In this document: piece by piece, positions 8,044 to 17,401 of the stretch
Layout of the letters: every line of letters starts with the position of its first letter
Position numbering within the stretch: position 1 is the first letter of the stretch
Notes under the pieces: model-generated
What the model was told of the DNA's origin: nothing
Databases searched by the model: none
The model's input: the letters and a program-made list of their open reading frames with translations, nothing else
Made by a program: the position numbers and the translations under genes
From: Trebonia sp963836195
Lineage (GTDB): Bacteria > Actinomycetota > Actinomycetes > Streptosporangiales > Streptosporangiaceae
Length of the DNA: 64,000 nt
Assembly: GCA_963836195.1 (NCBI GenBank)
Contig: CAWIIX010000014.1
Coordinates: forward strand, 1 to 64,000
Direction of reading: 5' to 3'

Positions 8044-8460
8044 ATGCAGGACTTCTCAGTGGAGATCATCGGCCCGACCGGCGACTGCGCCGTCCTCCAG
8101 ATCACCGGGGAACTCGACGCCTACACGGCGCCGGTCCTGCGCGACCGGATGCGAGATCTCACCGCCGTCGGCGTCCGGTATGTCATCGCCGACCTGCGCC
8201 AGGTCGACTTCCTCGACTCGACCGGTCTCGGCGTCCTGATCGGCGGCCTCAAGCGATTCCGCGAGCACGGCGGGTCGCTCGCGCCCGTCGCCAGCCAGAC
8301 CCGCATCATCAAGATCTTCCAGATCACCGGGCTCACCTCAGTGCTCCCGCCGCACCCGACGGTCGCGGACGCCATCGACGCCGACCCGCACTGGCGCGAG
8401 GCGGCCGAGGCCAAGGCCGGGAGCACGGCCGAATGGTGCGACCAGCACGATCTGGTCTGA
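8044..8460 (+). CDS. STAS-domain anti-sigma-factor antagonist
   Basis: A 138-residue SpoIIAA/RsbV-like protein. In this family the unphosphorylated form binds an anti-sigma kinase and frees a sigma factor; phosphorylation of a conserved serine switches it off. The phosphorylation loop is visible as VDFLDSTGLGVLIGG (Ser59, Thr60). I prefer the ATG at 8044 to an in-frame start at 8014, because the STAS fold begins at FSVEIIG. A tail of about 30 residues beyond the domain is unassigned. The partner kinase is not in the window. It is divergent from an XRE regulator and 72 bases before the AhpD-like gene. Confidence 0.88.
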   Translation: MQDFSVEIIGPTGDCAVLQITGELDAYTAPVLRDRMRDLTAVGVRYVIADLRQVDFLDSTGLGVLIGGLKRFREHGGSLAPVASQTRIIKIFQITGLTSVLPPHPTVADAIDADPHWREAAEAKAGSTAEWCDQHDLV

Positions 8461-8532
8461 GCGAGCTCCGTCACATTGCCGCGGCCGGTTCCGTCAGACG
8501 GGTGTAACCGCAACCACGGCAAGGAGATCACC

Positions 8533-9003
8533 ATGGACGCCCGCTTCAACTACTACGGCAACCCGGTCGGGGAAAAGTTCCAGAAGTACCTCAACTCGGC
8601 CGGCCGCGCCATCACCTCGACCCTGCCGCCCGAGACCGCGGACCTGTGCAAGATCCGCGCCAGCCAGATCAACGGCTGCTCGGTCTGCACCGACATGCAC
8701 ACCAAGGACGCCGTTCACGCCGGGGAAACGGCGACCCGCCTGAACATGGTCGCCGCCTGGCGGGACGCGACGGTCTTCACCGACGCCGAGCGCGCCGCCC
8801 TCGAGCTCACCGAGCAGGGCACCCGCATCGCCGACGCGGCCGGCGGCGTGTCCGACGAGGTCTGGGCGAACGCCGCCAAGTACTACGACGACGACCAGCT
8901 GGCCGCGCTGGTCTCGCTGATCGCCGTGATCAACGCCTACAACCGCCTCAACGTCATCGTCAGGCAGCCCGCCGGCGCCTATCAGCCCGGCCAGTGGTCC
9001 TAG
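8533..9003 (+). CDS. Carboxymuconolactone decarboxylase / AhpD-like family protein
   Basis: A 156-residue AhpD-fold protein with the redox motif NGCSVCTDMHTKDA near residue 50, where two Cys and the following His match the CxxCxxxH pattern used by alkylhydroperoxidase D relatives. ATG 8533 is preceded by a clear AAGGAG 7 bases away. Members act as small peroxidases or in gamma-carboxymuconolactone metabolism; the CxxC pair favours a peroxidase-like role. It follows the STAS gene in the same direction and may be co-transcribed. Confidence 0.88.
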   Translation: MDARFNYYGNPVGEKFQKYLNSAGRAITSTLPPETADLCKIRASQINGCSVCTDMHTKDAVHAGETATRLNMVAAWRDATVFTDAERAALELTEQGTRIADAAGGVSDEVWANAAKYYDDDQLAALVSLIAVINAYNRLNVIVRQPAGAYQPGQWS

Positions 9004-9101
9004 CCGGCCCGGCGGCCGGACGTCGACCCACCGTCCTCACCGTCACCACGTGCCACAGGCCGGACGCGTAGGAGGGTCAGCGCGGGTCTTTCGGGTCGGA
9101 G

Positions 9102-9163
9102 CGCCCCCAACGGAACACGATGACGCCCGCACCCGGAAAACGCGGCCCCAAACGGAACACGAT
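9102..9163 (-). repeat. Two degenerate copies of the dispersed intergenic motif
   Basis: Read on the plus strand, CCCCAACGGAACACGAT (9105-9121) recurs as CCCCAAACGGAACACGAT (9146-9163). The first runs on as GACGC, matching the CCCGAACGGACC...GATGAC pattern seen at 18820 and 43672. The surrounding 9004-9230 stretch has no gene I can support. Confidence 0.5.
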
Positions 9164-9230
9164 CAAGGCCCCCACCAGGGCCCGCCCGTCGGCGGTCGCC
9201 GCGACCGCCGACGGGCGGCCGGCGACTCGC

Positions 9231-10302
9231 CTAGCCGTTGTCGGGCCGCACCCAGATACCGCGATCGTGCATCAGCTCCACCTGCTTGTCGGTCACCTCG
9301 CGGCGGTACTCGCTGGTGGGTGTAGGGCGCCCGGTCGAGGTAGAGGTTCTTCGGGTAGACGGGCCGTTCGTAGATCACCTGGTACTGCTCGGTGGTGAGG
9401 TCCTTGAGCCAGTTGTCCCATTGCGCGGCCGCCCGGAACCGGCGCAGCGCCTCCACGTCGATGGTGCCCGCCACCCAGGACGACCCGCCGCTGTAGTCAT
9501 GCCGGCCGACGATCTGCCCGCGGTAGTCGATGACGGCCGACCCGCCGCCGAACGTGTCGATGGGTACGTCGGAGTCCGCGTCCAGGTAGTAGGTGCCGAC
9601 GTTGCACGCGATCAGGTACACGTTGTTGTCGAGCGCGCGGGCCCGGTTCTGGATCTCGAACAGCCCGTTGCCGACGTGCGGGTGCGGGTACGGGCCGCGG
9701 TAGATCACCTCGGCGCCGTTCATGGCCAGGCCGCGGGCATTCTCCGGGTACGAGCCCTCGTTGGCCATCAGGAAGCCGAGCCGCCCGATCGCGGTGTCGG
9801 CCACCGGGTAGAAGGCGTCCAGGTTGCGGCCGTAGAGTTCGATCCATTTGTCCCACACGTTATGGGGCGTCACGGAATGCTCGACCGGGAGCAACGGCAC
9901 CACCTTGTGGTGTCTCAGGATGAGCTCGCCGTCGGGGTCGAGAATGAAGCCGACGTTGAAGAAGCGCCCGGGGAATTCTGGGTGCCTGGCCTTCGCCTGG
10001 GCCATCAGGAACGTATTCCACTGCCGGGCTAGTTGGCCGAGACGGTCGGTCTCAGGTCCCGGTATATCGATCGCGCATTCCCGCGCGAAGTTTTCGTGGT
10101 CGAGGTCAAGGACCTCGTCGTTGAAGCCCTGCAGGGCTCCTTCGGGGATGGCGATGAGGCGGACCGGCAGATCCAGGCTGGATAGCCAGGAGGCGGCCTT
10201 GATCAGGTGCGAGATGTGGTCGAGGTTGGCGCCGATCTCATCGGAGTGCCGAATGCCGCGCATGGTGGGGACTAGGCCGATGGCTTGATAAGGCTCGATC
10301 AT
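9231..10302 (-). CDS. Nitrilase-superfamily carbon-nitrogen hydrolase homologue, frameshifted near its 3' end
   Basis: About 355 residues, starting at ATG 10302 with AAAGGA 7 bases upstream. The nitrilase fold is clear: Glu54 in AIPEGALQG and Lys133 in RHHKVVPLLP are the expected catalytic Glu and Lys. The third residue, a Cys in active family members, is Ala180 in LGFLMANEGSYPENARGL. HVGNGLFEIQNRARALDNNVYL follows as usual (here HVGNGLF...ALDNNVYL). Near 9320 the frame shifts by +1; the true end YRREVTDKQVELMHDRG continues in the next frame to a TAG at 9231. Without the shift the gene would read on from the sigma gene as one 691-codon frame, which is an artefact. With the nucleophile missing, it may be non-catalytic or use other chemistry. 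Confidence 0.75.
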
Positions 10303-10361
10303 GGCTCGTCCTTTCTGGGCTATCTCCTCTCTACCTGACCAGCGGCCCGCTGTCTGCCCCC

Positions 10362-10388
10362 GAGAAACCCCGCGTCCGTTCGGGAAAA
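10362..10388 (+). repeat. Dispersed intergenic motif, copy A
   Basis: GAGAAACCCCGC followed by GTCCGTTCGGGAAAA, between the sigma gene and the nitrilase gene. It shares GTCCGTTCGGGA with the copies at 46053 and, inverted, 18820. Confidence 0.6.
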
Positions 10389-10418
10389 TCGATTTTGATC
10401 TTCTCGGACCATTGTGCG

Positions 10419-11438
10419 CTAGCTCGGCAATGTGCGCGGCAGGCCGAAGTGCGGCGCCAGGCCGCCGTCGATGAAGCGGGTGATCGCCGAAATGCGGTCG
10501 CCGTCCATGGTCAGCACCAGGATTCCGTGGTGGTGGGCGATCGGGGCGTGCTCGTCGGGCACGTAGCAGCCGAACGCGGGCTGGCCGTTCGCCCGGGTCG
10601 GGACCAGCGACGACCCGCCGGCCGTCACGGTAGCGCGCGCTCTGCGTCAGGAAGCTCGCGATCGCGGCCGGACCCTGGTACTCCAGGTTGGCGGGCGGCA
10701 TGCTGAACCAGGCGTCGTCGGTGAGCAGCGCCACCACGCCGTCGACGTCGTCGTCGGCGTACGCCGCGGCGAACCGCTGCGCTAGCTCGCGCTCCTTCGC
10801 CGAGCGGGGCAGCGCGGCCCGCTCGCGGTCCCGGGCGGGCAGCACCGCCGTCATCGTCGCCCGGGCCCGCTGCAGGGCGCTGTTCACCGACGCCTCGCTG
10901 CTGTCGAGGATGTCCGCGACCTCCGGCGAGCGGAAGCCGAGGGCGTCCCGCAGCAGCAGGACCGCGCGCTGCCGCGGCGGCAGGTGCTGAACGGCGGCGA
11001 CGAACGCCAGCGCGATCGTCTCCTTGGCCTCGTAGACCACGTCCGGGCCGAAGGCGGTGTCGGGCAGGCCGTCAAGCAGGGCGTCCGGGTACGGCTGGAG
11101 CCAGACCGGCTCACCCCGGCGGGTCGGGCTGGGCGGCTCGAACGGCGGCTCGGGCGGCTCCGGCCGGGGCCGGCGGCCGCTGTCGCGGAGCGCGTTCAGG
11201 CAGCGGTTGGTCGCGATCCGGTACAGCCAGGTCCGCAATCCGGCCCGGCCCTCGTAGCCGGCCGAGGCCGCGCCAGGCCGCGAGCAGGGTCTCCTGCAGC
11301 GTGTCCTCGGCGTCCTGGACCGAGCCCAGGATCCGGTAGCAGTGCAGCCGCAGCTCGGTCAGGTACGGGCTGGTGAGCTCGCCGAAGGCCCGGTCGTCGC
11401 CCGCCCGGGCCCGTTCCAGGGTCGGTGTCAGTCGTCAC
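10419..11438 (-). pseudogene. ECF sigma-70 factor with C-terminal SnoaL-like domain (TIGR02960 type), interrupted by frameshifts
   Basis: The pieces of one sigma factor lie in successive frames. Region 2 is in the first frame (TPTLERARAGDDRAFGELT, RLHCYRILGSVQDAEDTLQE), followed after about 11262 by LRTWLYRIATNRCLNALRDS. Region 4 is RQRAVLLLRDALGFRSPEVAD and SEASVNSALQRARATM, and the NTF2-like tail has AYADDDVDGVVALLTDDAWFSMPP. After about 10625 the end is in a third frame (SLVPTRANGQPAFGCY to a TAG at 10419). All shifts are by +1, including one just after the probable GTG at 11438. If the shifts are sequencing errors, this is an intact regulator of the TIGR02960 group, which carries its own SnoaL-like domain instead of a separate anti-sigma factor. 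Confidence 0.7.
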
Positions 11439-11532
11439 CTAGGTACCGACACCGACCGCGGCGGAAAGTCATCGGTCAGCTGCCCTGCGGCCGCGTGTCT
11501 GTACCTCCGACGGACAGATCACGGGAGGAAAT

Positions 11533-12979
11533 ATGGGAACGGAAGGCAGGCGCCTGACGCCCGGGCAGGGCTGGGTGCTGGCGCTGACGTCGGTGGCGTC
11601 GTTCATGGTGTCGCTCGACACCCAGGTGGTGGCCACGGCGCTGCCGGTGATCAGGGTGCAGCTGCACGCGTCGCTGGCGGCGCTGGAGTGGACGGTGAAC
11701 GCCTACACGCTGAGCTTCGCCGTGCTGCTGCTGACCGGCGCGGCGCTGGGCGAGCGGCTGGGGCGGCGGCGCATGCTGGTGGCCGGCCTCGGATTGTTCA
11801 CCGCCGCGTCGGCCGCGTGCGCGCTGGCGCCGAGCGCGGGCGTGCTGATCGCGGCCAGGGCGGCCCAGGGGGCGGGCGGGGCGCTGGTCCTGCCGCTGGC
11901 GTTCGCGCTGCTGTCGGCCGGGTTCCCGCCGCAGCGCCGGGCCTGGGCGATCGGCATCTTCACGAGCGTGACCGGGCTGGCGGTGGCGGCCGGCCCGGTC
12001 GTGGGCGGCGCGGTCGCGCAGGGCATCGCCTGGCCGTGGATCTTCTGGCTGAACGTCCCGATCGGCCTGGCCTTGATCCCGCTGATCTTGCTGAAGCTCG
12101 CACCGGGCACGCGCGCGGCCGCCCGCCTCGACCCGCTCGGCCTGGTGCTGGCCACCGGCGGCGCCGCTCGGCCTGGTCTGGGGGCTGATCCGGGCCAACA
12201 GCGTCGGCTGGGTCGAGCCCGGAGATCGTCGCCACGCTGATCGCCGGGGCGGGGCTGACGGCCGCGTTCATCGGCTGGGAACGGAGGGCGGCCCACCCGA
12301 TGGTGCCGCTGCGGCTGTTCCGCTCGCGCGCGTACTCGGCCGGCAACGCCGCCTGCCTGTGCGTCTTCGCGGTGCTGTTCGGCCTGGTGTTCTTCATGGC
12401 GCAGTTCCTGCAGACCGGGCTCGGCTACGGGCCGCTCGGCGCCGGGCTCCGGCTGGTGCCCGGCTGGGCGATGCTGACGGTGATCGCGCCGTTCGCGGGC
12501 GCGCTGATCCGGCGGTTCGGCGAGCGGGCGCTGATCGCGGGCGGGCTGACGCTGTTCGCGGCCGGGCTGATCTGGATCGCGCTGATCGCGCGGGTCGGAT
12601 CTGCCCTACGCGGAGCTGGTCGTGCCGCTGGTGCTGGCGGGCGCGGGCGTATCGGTGGCGATCGCGCCGACGCAGAGCGTGGTGATGACCGCGGTGGCGC
12701 CCGACCGACATCGGCCAGGCGTCCGGCACGTTCAACACGCTGCGCCAGCTCGGCGGCGTGTTCGGCGTCTCGATCTGCGCGGCGGTGTTCGCGGCCCACG
12801 GCGGCTACGCCTCGCCGGCCGCGTTCGTCAGCGGCTTCGGCCCGGCGATGGGGGCCTGCGCGGGGCTGGCGCTCCTCGGCGCCGCGGCCGGCCTGATCAT
12901 CCCGCGGCGGCGTCAGCCCGCCGCCGCTGCGCCCGACTCCGGCGCGGTCCGCGCGCCCGAGACCCAACCCGCACGATAG
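11533..12979 (+). pseudogene. MFS drug-export permease (EmrB/QacA-like), four frameshifts
   Basis: A 14-helix-type major facilitator exporter in five frame segments. The first has SFMVSLDTQVVATALPVI, WTVNAYTLSFAVLLLTGAAL and the loop motif GERLGRRRMLVAG. The next have LGLVWGLIRANSVGW, MVPLRLFRSRAYSAGNAACL, AELVVPLVLAGAGVSVAIAP, and last GQASGTFNTLRQLGGVFGVS up to TGA 12979. The changes are at about 12165, 12220, 12597 and 12706, every one by +1. The start ATG 11533 has GGAGG 6 bases upstream. It is divergent from the sigma gene. Export of a small toxic compound by proton antiport is the family role; the substrate is unknown. Confidence 0.8.
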
Positions 12980-13052
12980 ACGATCGGCTCGTACCGGATG
13001 TTCGGCTAGCGCGCCTGCACCCGGGGACGCCGCCTCACCCATCACCACCCCA

Positions 13053-13169
13053 GATAACAGCAAGAAGTGCGATCGACGGAATTATTGTGCGACGTTTCAA
13101 TACGTTTTCCGAATGTTTTGTCGCACAATAATTCCCGCGCTAACCTCTCGCGCGGATAACAGCAAGAAG
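13053..13169. repeat. Direct repeat - long hairpin - direct repeat element, copy 1
   Basis: GATAACAGCAAGAAG at 13053-13067 and again at 13155-13169, in the same orientation, 102 bases apart. Between them is a perfect 16-base inverted repeat: GGAATTATTGTGCGAC at 13078-13093 and its complement at 13120-13135, with a 26-base AT-rich loop. The stem is far less GC-rich than the surroundings. A second element with the same bracket but another stem is at 52883-53009. I do not recognise it as a known element. Confidence 0.85.
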
Positions 13170-13294
13170 CGCCCTCGTGCCCGCCACCGCGTGTGAAAGG
13201 GGCGCATAACCGAGGCGCATGAATTCTCCACTCCCGGGCAGACGTGGGTGGCATCGCAGCGCCGGCTGCGAGTTCCAGAAGGAGTGGTGCGATC

Positions 13295-13468
13295 GTGGCC
13301 TGGTTGAGACGGACCAAGCGCAGTGACCGGGCAACCAGGAAGCCGACCGCGCGGGAGGCCCGCGCCGCCCAGCGGACCGCGCGGGCCGAGAACGCCCTGG
13401 AGGAGACTGAGCAGAAGATCCACGAGCTCGCCGACCAGGTCCGCGAGGACCTCAAGGGCTCCGCCTAA
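13295..13468 (+). CDS. Small basic/acidic helical protein, unknown function
   Basis: A 57-residue protein starting at GTG 13295, 10 bases after GAAGGAG. It opens with AWLRRTKRSDRATRK, a basic stretch, and continues as a charged helix (TARAENALEETEQKIHELAD) that could form a coiled coil. There is no signal peptide, membrane segment or known domain. Its reading frame and ribosome site support it, but nothing shows its job. It follows the hairpin element at 13053-13169 by 125 bases. Confidence 0.5.
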   Translation: MAWLRRTKRSDRATRKPTAREARAAQRTARAENALEETEQKIHELADQVREDLKGSA

Positions 13469-13513
13469 ACCGCCGGATCCCTATCGCCCGGACGGGCTGA
13501 TAGCGTCCATTGG

Positions 13514-14008
13514 GTGATAATTCGTGAGGCGCGCCCCGACGAGTACCCGGCCATCGGCGAGCTGCGGGTAACCGCCTACCGGGCCATCGGGCTCCCCGCG
13601 AGCAGCGATTACGTCGACACCCTGCGGGGATTCGGGTTCGGGACCGCGTGCGCGGTGCTCGTCGCCACCGACGAGACCGGCACCGGCCTCCTCGGGACGA
13701 TCGCGATCGAGTGGTTCGACCGGTCGAGCGAGCTGGCCAAGGACGAGACCGAGGCCGACCTCCGCGCGTTCGCGGTCGCCCCGCCGGGACAGGGCCAGGG
13801 CGTCGGCCGGGGCCTGCTGCAGGCCGCCATCGAGCGCGCGGACAAGCGCGGACTGCGCTGCCTGCGGCTCTGCACGAACCCGGTCATGCGGGCGGCGCAG
13901 CACCTCTACGAGACGACCGGCTTCTCCAGGACCCCCGATCTCGACTGGTCGCCGGCCCCCGGGCTCACCCTCCGGGCGTACGAGCTCGCCCTCCCGATCC
14001 TCCCGTGA
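13514..14008 (+). CDS. GNAT-family N-acetyltransferase
   Basis: A 164-residue acetyl-CoA-dependent acyltransferase. The GNAT core is visible as IREARPDEYPAIGELRVTAY at the start, then DLRAFAVAPPGQGQGVGRGLLQAAIERA, which holds the acetyl-CoA pyrophosphate loop Q/R-x-x-G-x-G/A, and LCTNPVMRAAQHLYETTGFSR at the end. The start is GTG 13514, without a clear ribosome site, 45 bases after the small gene. The acceptor substrate is unknown. Confidence 0.88.
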   Translation: MIIREARPDEYPAIGELRVTAYRAIGLPASSDYVDTLRGFGFGTACAVLVATDETGTGLLGTIAIEWFDRSSELAKDETEADLRAFAVAPPGQGQGVGRGLLQAAIERADKRGLRCLRLCTNPVMRAAQHLYETTGFSRTPDLDWSPAPGLTLRAYELALPILP

Positions 14009-14100
14009 CCCCGGGACTGCCCGAGAAGATCTCCGGGCGGTACATTCGATTCCAGCGACTTTCATCGAATTCAATGGCGCGCAACGTTCCGGAGCCTCCA

Positions 14101-15480
14101 GTGACGCAGACCCCGCCCTACCAGGTAACCGACCCCGCGACCGGCGAGGTCGAGCAGGCCTTCCCGTTCGCCACCGACGCCGAGGTCGAGCAGGCCCTGG
14201 CCGCCACGACGGCCGCGTTCGCGCAGTGGCGCAAGCGGCCGATCGCCGAGCGGGCCGAGATCGTGGCCCGGGTCGGCCAGCTCTTCACCGAGCGCTCGGC
14301 CGAGCTGGCCGCGATCATCACCAAGGAGATGGGCAAGCGGCCCGCGCAGGCGGTCGGCGAGGCCGAGTTCTGCACCGACATCTTCGGCTACTACGCGGAG
14401 AACGGCCCCGCGCTGCTCGCGGACCGGCCGCTGCCCGGCCACGACGCCGCACGGGTGGAGTACCTCCCGGTCGGCCCGGTGCTCGGCGTGATGCCGTGGA
14501 ACTACCCGTACTACCAGGTCGCCCGGTTCGCCGCCCCGAACCTGATCGTCGGCAACACGGTCATACTCAAGCACGCGGAGAACTGCCCGACCTCGGCCCT
14601 GGCCGTCGCCCAGATCATGAAGGACGCGGGCGTGCCCGAGGGCGTCTACGTAAACATCTTCGCGACCCACGAGCAGGTCGCCACCATGATCGCCGACCCG
14701 AGGCTGCGCGGCGTGTCGCTGACCGGCTCCGAACGGGCGGGCACCGTCGTCGCCGAGACGGCCGGCCGGAACCTGAAGAAGGTCGTCCTCGAGCTCGGCG
14801 GGTCCGACCCGTACATCATCCTCGACGCGGTCGACGTCAACGCCGCCGCGAAGACCGCGTGGATCACCCGGATGGAGAACGTGGGCCAGGCCTGCAACTC
14901 CAACAAGCGGATGATCGTCATGGACAGCGTGTACGACGACTTCGTCGCCGCCCTGGTCAAGCGGGCGACCGGGATGACGCCGCGGCAGGCCGGCGACGAC
15001 TCGCCGACCGCCTACAGCCCGATGGTCTCCCGCAAGGCGGCCGAGAACCTGCTCGCGCAGGTGCAGGACGCGGTCTCCAAGGGCGCGACCCTGCACGTCG
15101 GCGGCACGCTGGCCGACGGCGACGGCGCCTACTTCGCCCCGGCCGTGCTGACCGGGGTCACCCCGGACATGCGGGCCTACCGGGAGGAGCTGTTCGGCCC
15201 GGTCGCCGTCGTCTACAAGGTCACCGACGACGACGAGGCGGTCAAGCTCGCCAACGTGGTCGACTTCGGCCTCGGCGGCGCGGTCTTCTCGACCGACGAG
15301 GAGCGCGCGAGCCGGGTCGCCGAGCAGCTCGAGGTGGGCATGGCCAACGTCAACACCCCCGCCGGCGAGGGCGCCGACCTCCCGTTCGGCGGCACCAAGC
15401 GCTCCGGCTTCGGCCGCGAGCTCGGCCCGCTCGGCATCGACGAGTTCGTCAACAAGCGCCTCTTCTACGTCCAGAAGTAG
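14101..15480 (+). CDS. NAD(P)-dependent aldehyde dehydrogenase (succinate-semialdehyde dehydrogenase type)
   Basis: A 459-residue ALDH of the shorter GabD-like group. Motifs: GVMPWNYPYYQVARFAAPNL for cofactor and substrate, SLTGSERAG, the general-base Glu in VVLELGGSDPYII, the nucleophile Cys in NVGQACNSNKRMIV, and EELFGPVAVVYKV. PFGGTKRSGFGRELGPLGIDEF is the family's C-terminal oligomerisation stretch (GGTKRSGFGREL). I chose GTG 14101, which has GGAG about 8 bases upstream; an ATG at 14074 in frame lacks one. It converts an aldehyde, probably succinate semialdehyde or similar, to the acid. It stands alone between GNAT and SDR genes. Confidence 0.9.
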   Translation: MTQTPPYQVTDPATGEVEQAFPFATDAEVEQALAATTAAFAQWRKRPIAERAEIVARVGQLFTERSAELAAIITKEMGKRPAQAVGEAEFCTDIFGYYAENGPALLADRPLPGHDAARVEYLPVGPVLGVMPWNYPYYQVARFAAPNLIVGNTVILKHAENCPTSALAVAQIMKDAGVPEGVYVNIFATHEQVATMIADPRLRGVSLTGSERAGTVVAETAGRNLKKVVLELGGSDPYIILDAVDVNAAAKTAWITRMENVGQACNSNKRMIVMDSVYDDFVAALVKRATGMTPRQAGDDSPTAYSPMVSRKAAENLLAQVQDAVSKGATLHVGGTLADGDGAYFAPAVLTGVTPDMRAYREELFGPVAVVYKVTDDDEAVKLANVVDFGLGGAVFSTDEERASRVAEQLEVGMANVNTPAGEGADLPFGGTKRSGFGRELGPLGIDEFVNKRLFYVQK

Positions 15481-15533
15481 CGGCCCGGTCGGTGCCGCCG
15501 GGTCGACTCCCGTCCCGGCGGCCCCACGGCAGC

Positions 15534-16295
15534 TCAATCCCGAGCAGCGGACCGCTCGCGCAGCCACCGATCGAAATCGGTCGCGACGATGCGCTCGTCG
15601 TGCACCCCGGCCGCCTCGTCTGACGCCAGCCAGACGATCGGCGGCCCCATCACCTCGGGCATCAGGAACGTGAGCCCGCCCGCCGGAACAGGAACATCCT
15701 CGGGGATCATGCCGGTGACGGTCGCGCCGCCCGGCAGCAGCACGTTGACGGTGACGCCGGTGCCGCGCAGGTCGGCCGCCATCACCCGGGACAGCGCCTC
15801 GCTGCCGGCCCGCGACGGCCCGTAGGGGGAGAACCCGGCCCGGCGCATGGTCGAGTCGCTGACCGAGACGTTGACGATGCGACCGCCGCCGGCCGCCAGC
15901 AGCCGCGGCGTGACCTCCCGCGCCATCAGGAAGTAGCCGGTGATGTTGGTGTCGATCACCGCCCGGAACCCGTCGACCGGCGTTTCCCAGAACCCCTGCG
16001 GCTCGGTCATGAACCGCGGGTTGACGGTTCGCATCCCGATCCCGGCGTTGTTCACGAGCATGTCGAGCCCGCCGAGGCGCGACCAGGCCTCATCGACCGC
16101 CCGCGCCACCGACGACTCGTCCCGCACGTCCAGCTCGAGGCCGACCGCGCCCGGCAGCCCGGCCGCGACCGAGCGGGCCCGCTCGCCCGACCGCCCGGTC
16201 AGCGCGACCGTCGACCCGGCCGAGGTCAGCGCGGCCGCCATCGCCAACCCGAGCCCGCTCGTCCCGCCCGTCACCAGCACCTTGATCCCCGACAC
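15534..16295 (-). CDS. SDR-family oxidoreductase
   Basis: A 253-residue short-chain dehydrogenase with VLVTGGTSGLGLAMAAAL at the N-terminus, VNNAGIGM near residue 90, NVSVSDS with the catalytic Ser near 145, and SPYGPSRAGSEALS, where the catalytic Tyr is kept but the usual YxxxK lysine reads YxxxR. GG in place of the common C-terminal ITG/DGG motif and a long tail (DERIVATDFDRWLRERS) make it a divergent member. The Lys-to-Arg change may alter catalysis. It converges on the aldehyde dehydrogenase with 53 bases between stops. Confidence 0.8.
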   Translation of the reverse strand: MSGIKVLVTGGTSGLGLAMAAALTSAGSTVALTGRSGERARSVAAGLPGAVGLELDVRDESSVARAVDEAWSRLGGLDMLVNNAGIGMRTVNPRFMTEPQGFWETPVDGFRAVIDTNITGYFLMAREVTPRLLAAGGGRIVNVSVSDSTMRRAGFSPYGPSRAGSEALSRVMAADLRGTGVTVNVLLPGGATVTGMIPEDVPVPAGGLTFLMPEVMGPPIVWLASDEAAGVHDERIVATDFDRWLRERSAARD

Positions 16296-16421
16296 GCCTC
16301 CGTTCTACCACCCCGCCTGAACGTCGCCTGAAGAACGACTCAAGAACCGATGCAACCGATGCAACCGCAGCGGTCCCCACGCCGTCTGAGTAGACGAGAC
16401 AAGAGGGGCGGTTAATGACAA

Positions 16422-17310
16422 ATGGCCAAATATCACCAGAAGCCAGGCGATCGACGGCAGGCGACAGCGAAGCCGGCCGTGTCGCGGCGGGTGATGCTCA
16501 TCGCCAGCGGGGGCCTGATGCTCGGCCTCGGCGGCGCGGTCGGCTGCGCCAGCCAACCACTGGCGGCCGCCAAGCTCGACCCGACGCCGACGCCGGGCCC
16601 GGGCGCGCGCACAAGCACAAGCCCCCGGCCCACGCCCAAACCCAGCCCTAGCGGCAAAGTCGGCAAAGTCGGCAAAACAGGCAAGCCAACACCGCATCCC
16701 ACCCCGACCGACGACCATCGCCCCCGCCCATCCGGTCTACTACGTAGACGACGGCCCGATGGCGATCGCGCTGACCATCGACGACGGGCCGAGCCCGATC
16801 TACACCCCGCAGATCCTCCAGATCCTGGAGAAGTACAAGATCACGGCGTCCTTCTCGATGGTCGGGGAGAACGTGACCTACTACCCGGGCGTGGCCAGGG
16901 ACGTCGCCGACGCCGGTCACCTGATCGTCAACCACACCTGGGACCACGCCAACCTGGCGGCCCTGACCGAATCCCAGACCCGGGCCGAGATCGCCAACGC
17001 CAGCGACGCCATCCACCGCGCGGTCGGCCGGACCCCGACCATCTTCCGCGCGCCCTACGGTGCCTGGTCGCGCACGACGCTCGAGTACTGCGCGAGCGAG
17101 AAGCTGATGGCGCTGGACTGGTCGGTCGACCCCCGGGACTGGGCCCGGCCGGGAGTCAGCAAGATCGTCAGCAACATCATGAAGAACACCGCGACCGGCT
17201 CGATCATCCTCGAGCACGACGGCGGGGGAGACCGGTCGGAGACGGTGGCCGCGCTCAAGATCGCCATTCCGCGCCTGCTCGACGAGGGCTACCACTTCAG
17301 AAGCGTCTAA
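16422..17310 (+). CDS. Secreted lipoprotein polysaccharide deacetylase (NodB domain), one frameshift
   Basis: The N-terminus has a twin arginine and a lipobox-like signal (SRRVMLIASGGLMLGLGGAVGC, cysteine near residue 41), so it is probably exported and lipid-anchored. A Pro/Thr/Ser/Lys-rich spacer with repeated GKVGK follows. The NodB domain begins ALTIDDGPSPIYTPQIL, and the metal-binding motifs are IDDGP, HLIVNHTWDHAN (H-x-x-x-H) and FRAPYGAW. It ends IPRLLDEGYHFRSV. The frame shifts by +1 near 16705: domain and signal are in different frames but join smoothly (PTTIAPAHPVYYVDDG). Such enzymes remove N- or O-acetyl groups from peptidoglycan or chitin-like sugars outside the cell. Confidence 0.82.
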
Positions 17311-17401
17311 CCCGCCGGGCGTTGCGCCGGTCGGCCGACGGGTTCATACTCCGCCAGAGCGCTCATTTCGCCGCTCTCCGTGATCGCTCAAGGAGGAGAA
17401 G

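Noticed and set aside
9163..11238. A 691-codon frame joining sigma factor and nitrilase
   Set aside because: Both proteins have their natural ends in other frames, and the nitrilase has its own ATG with a good ribosome site at 10302. The join is produced by frame changes, not by a true fusion.
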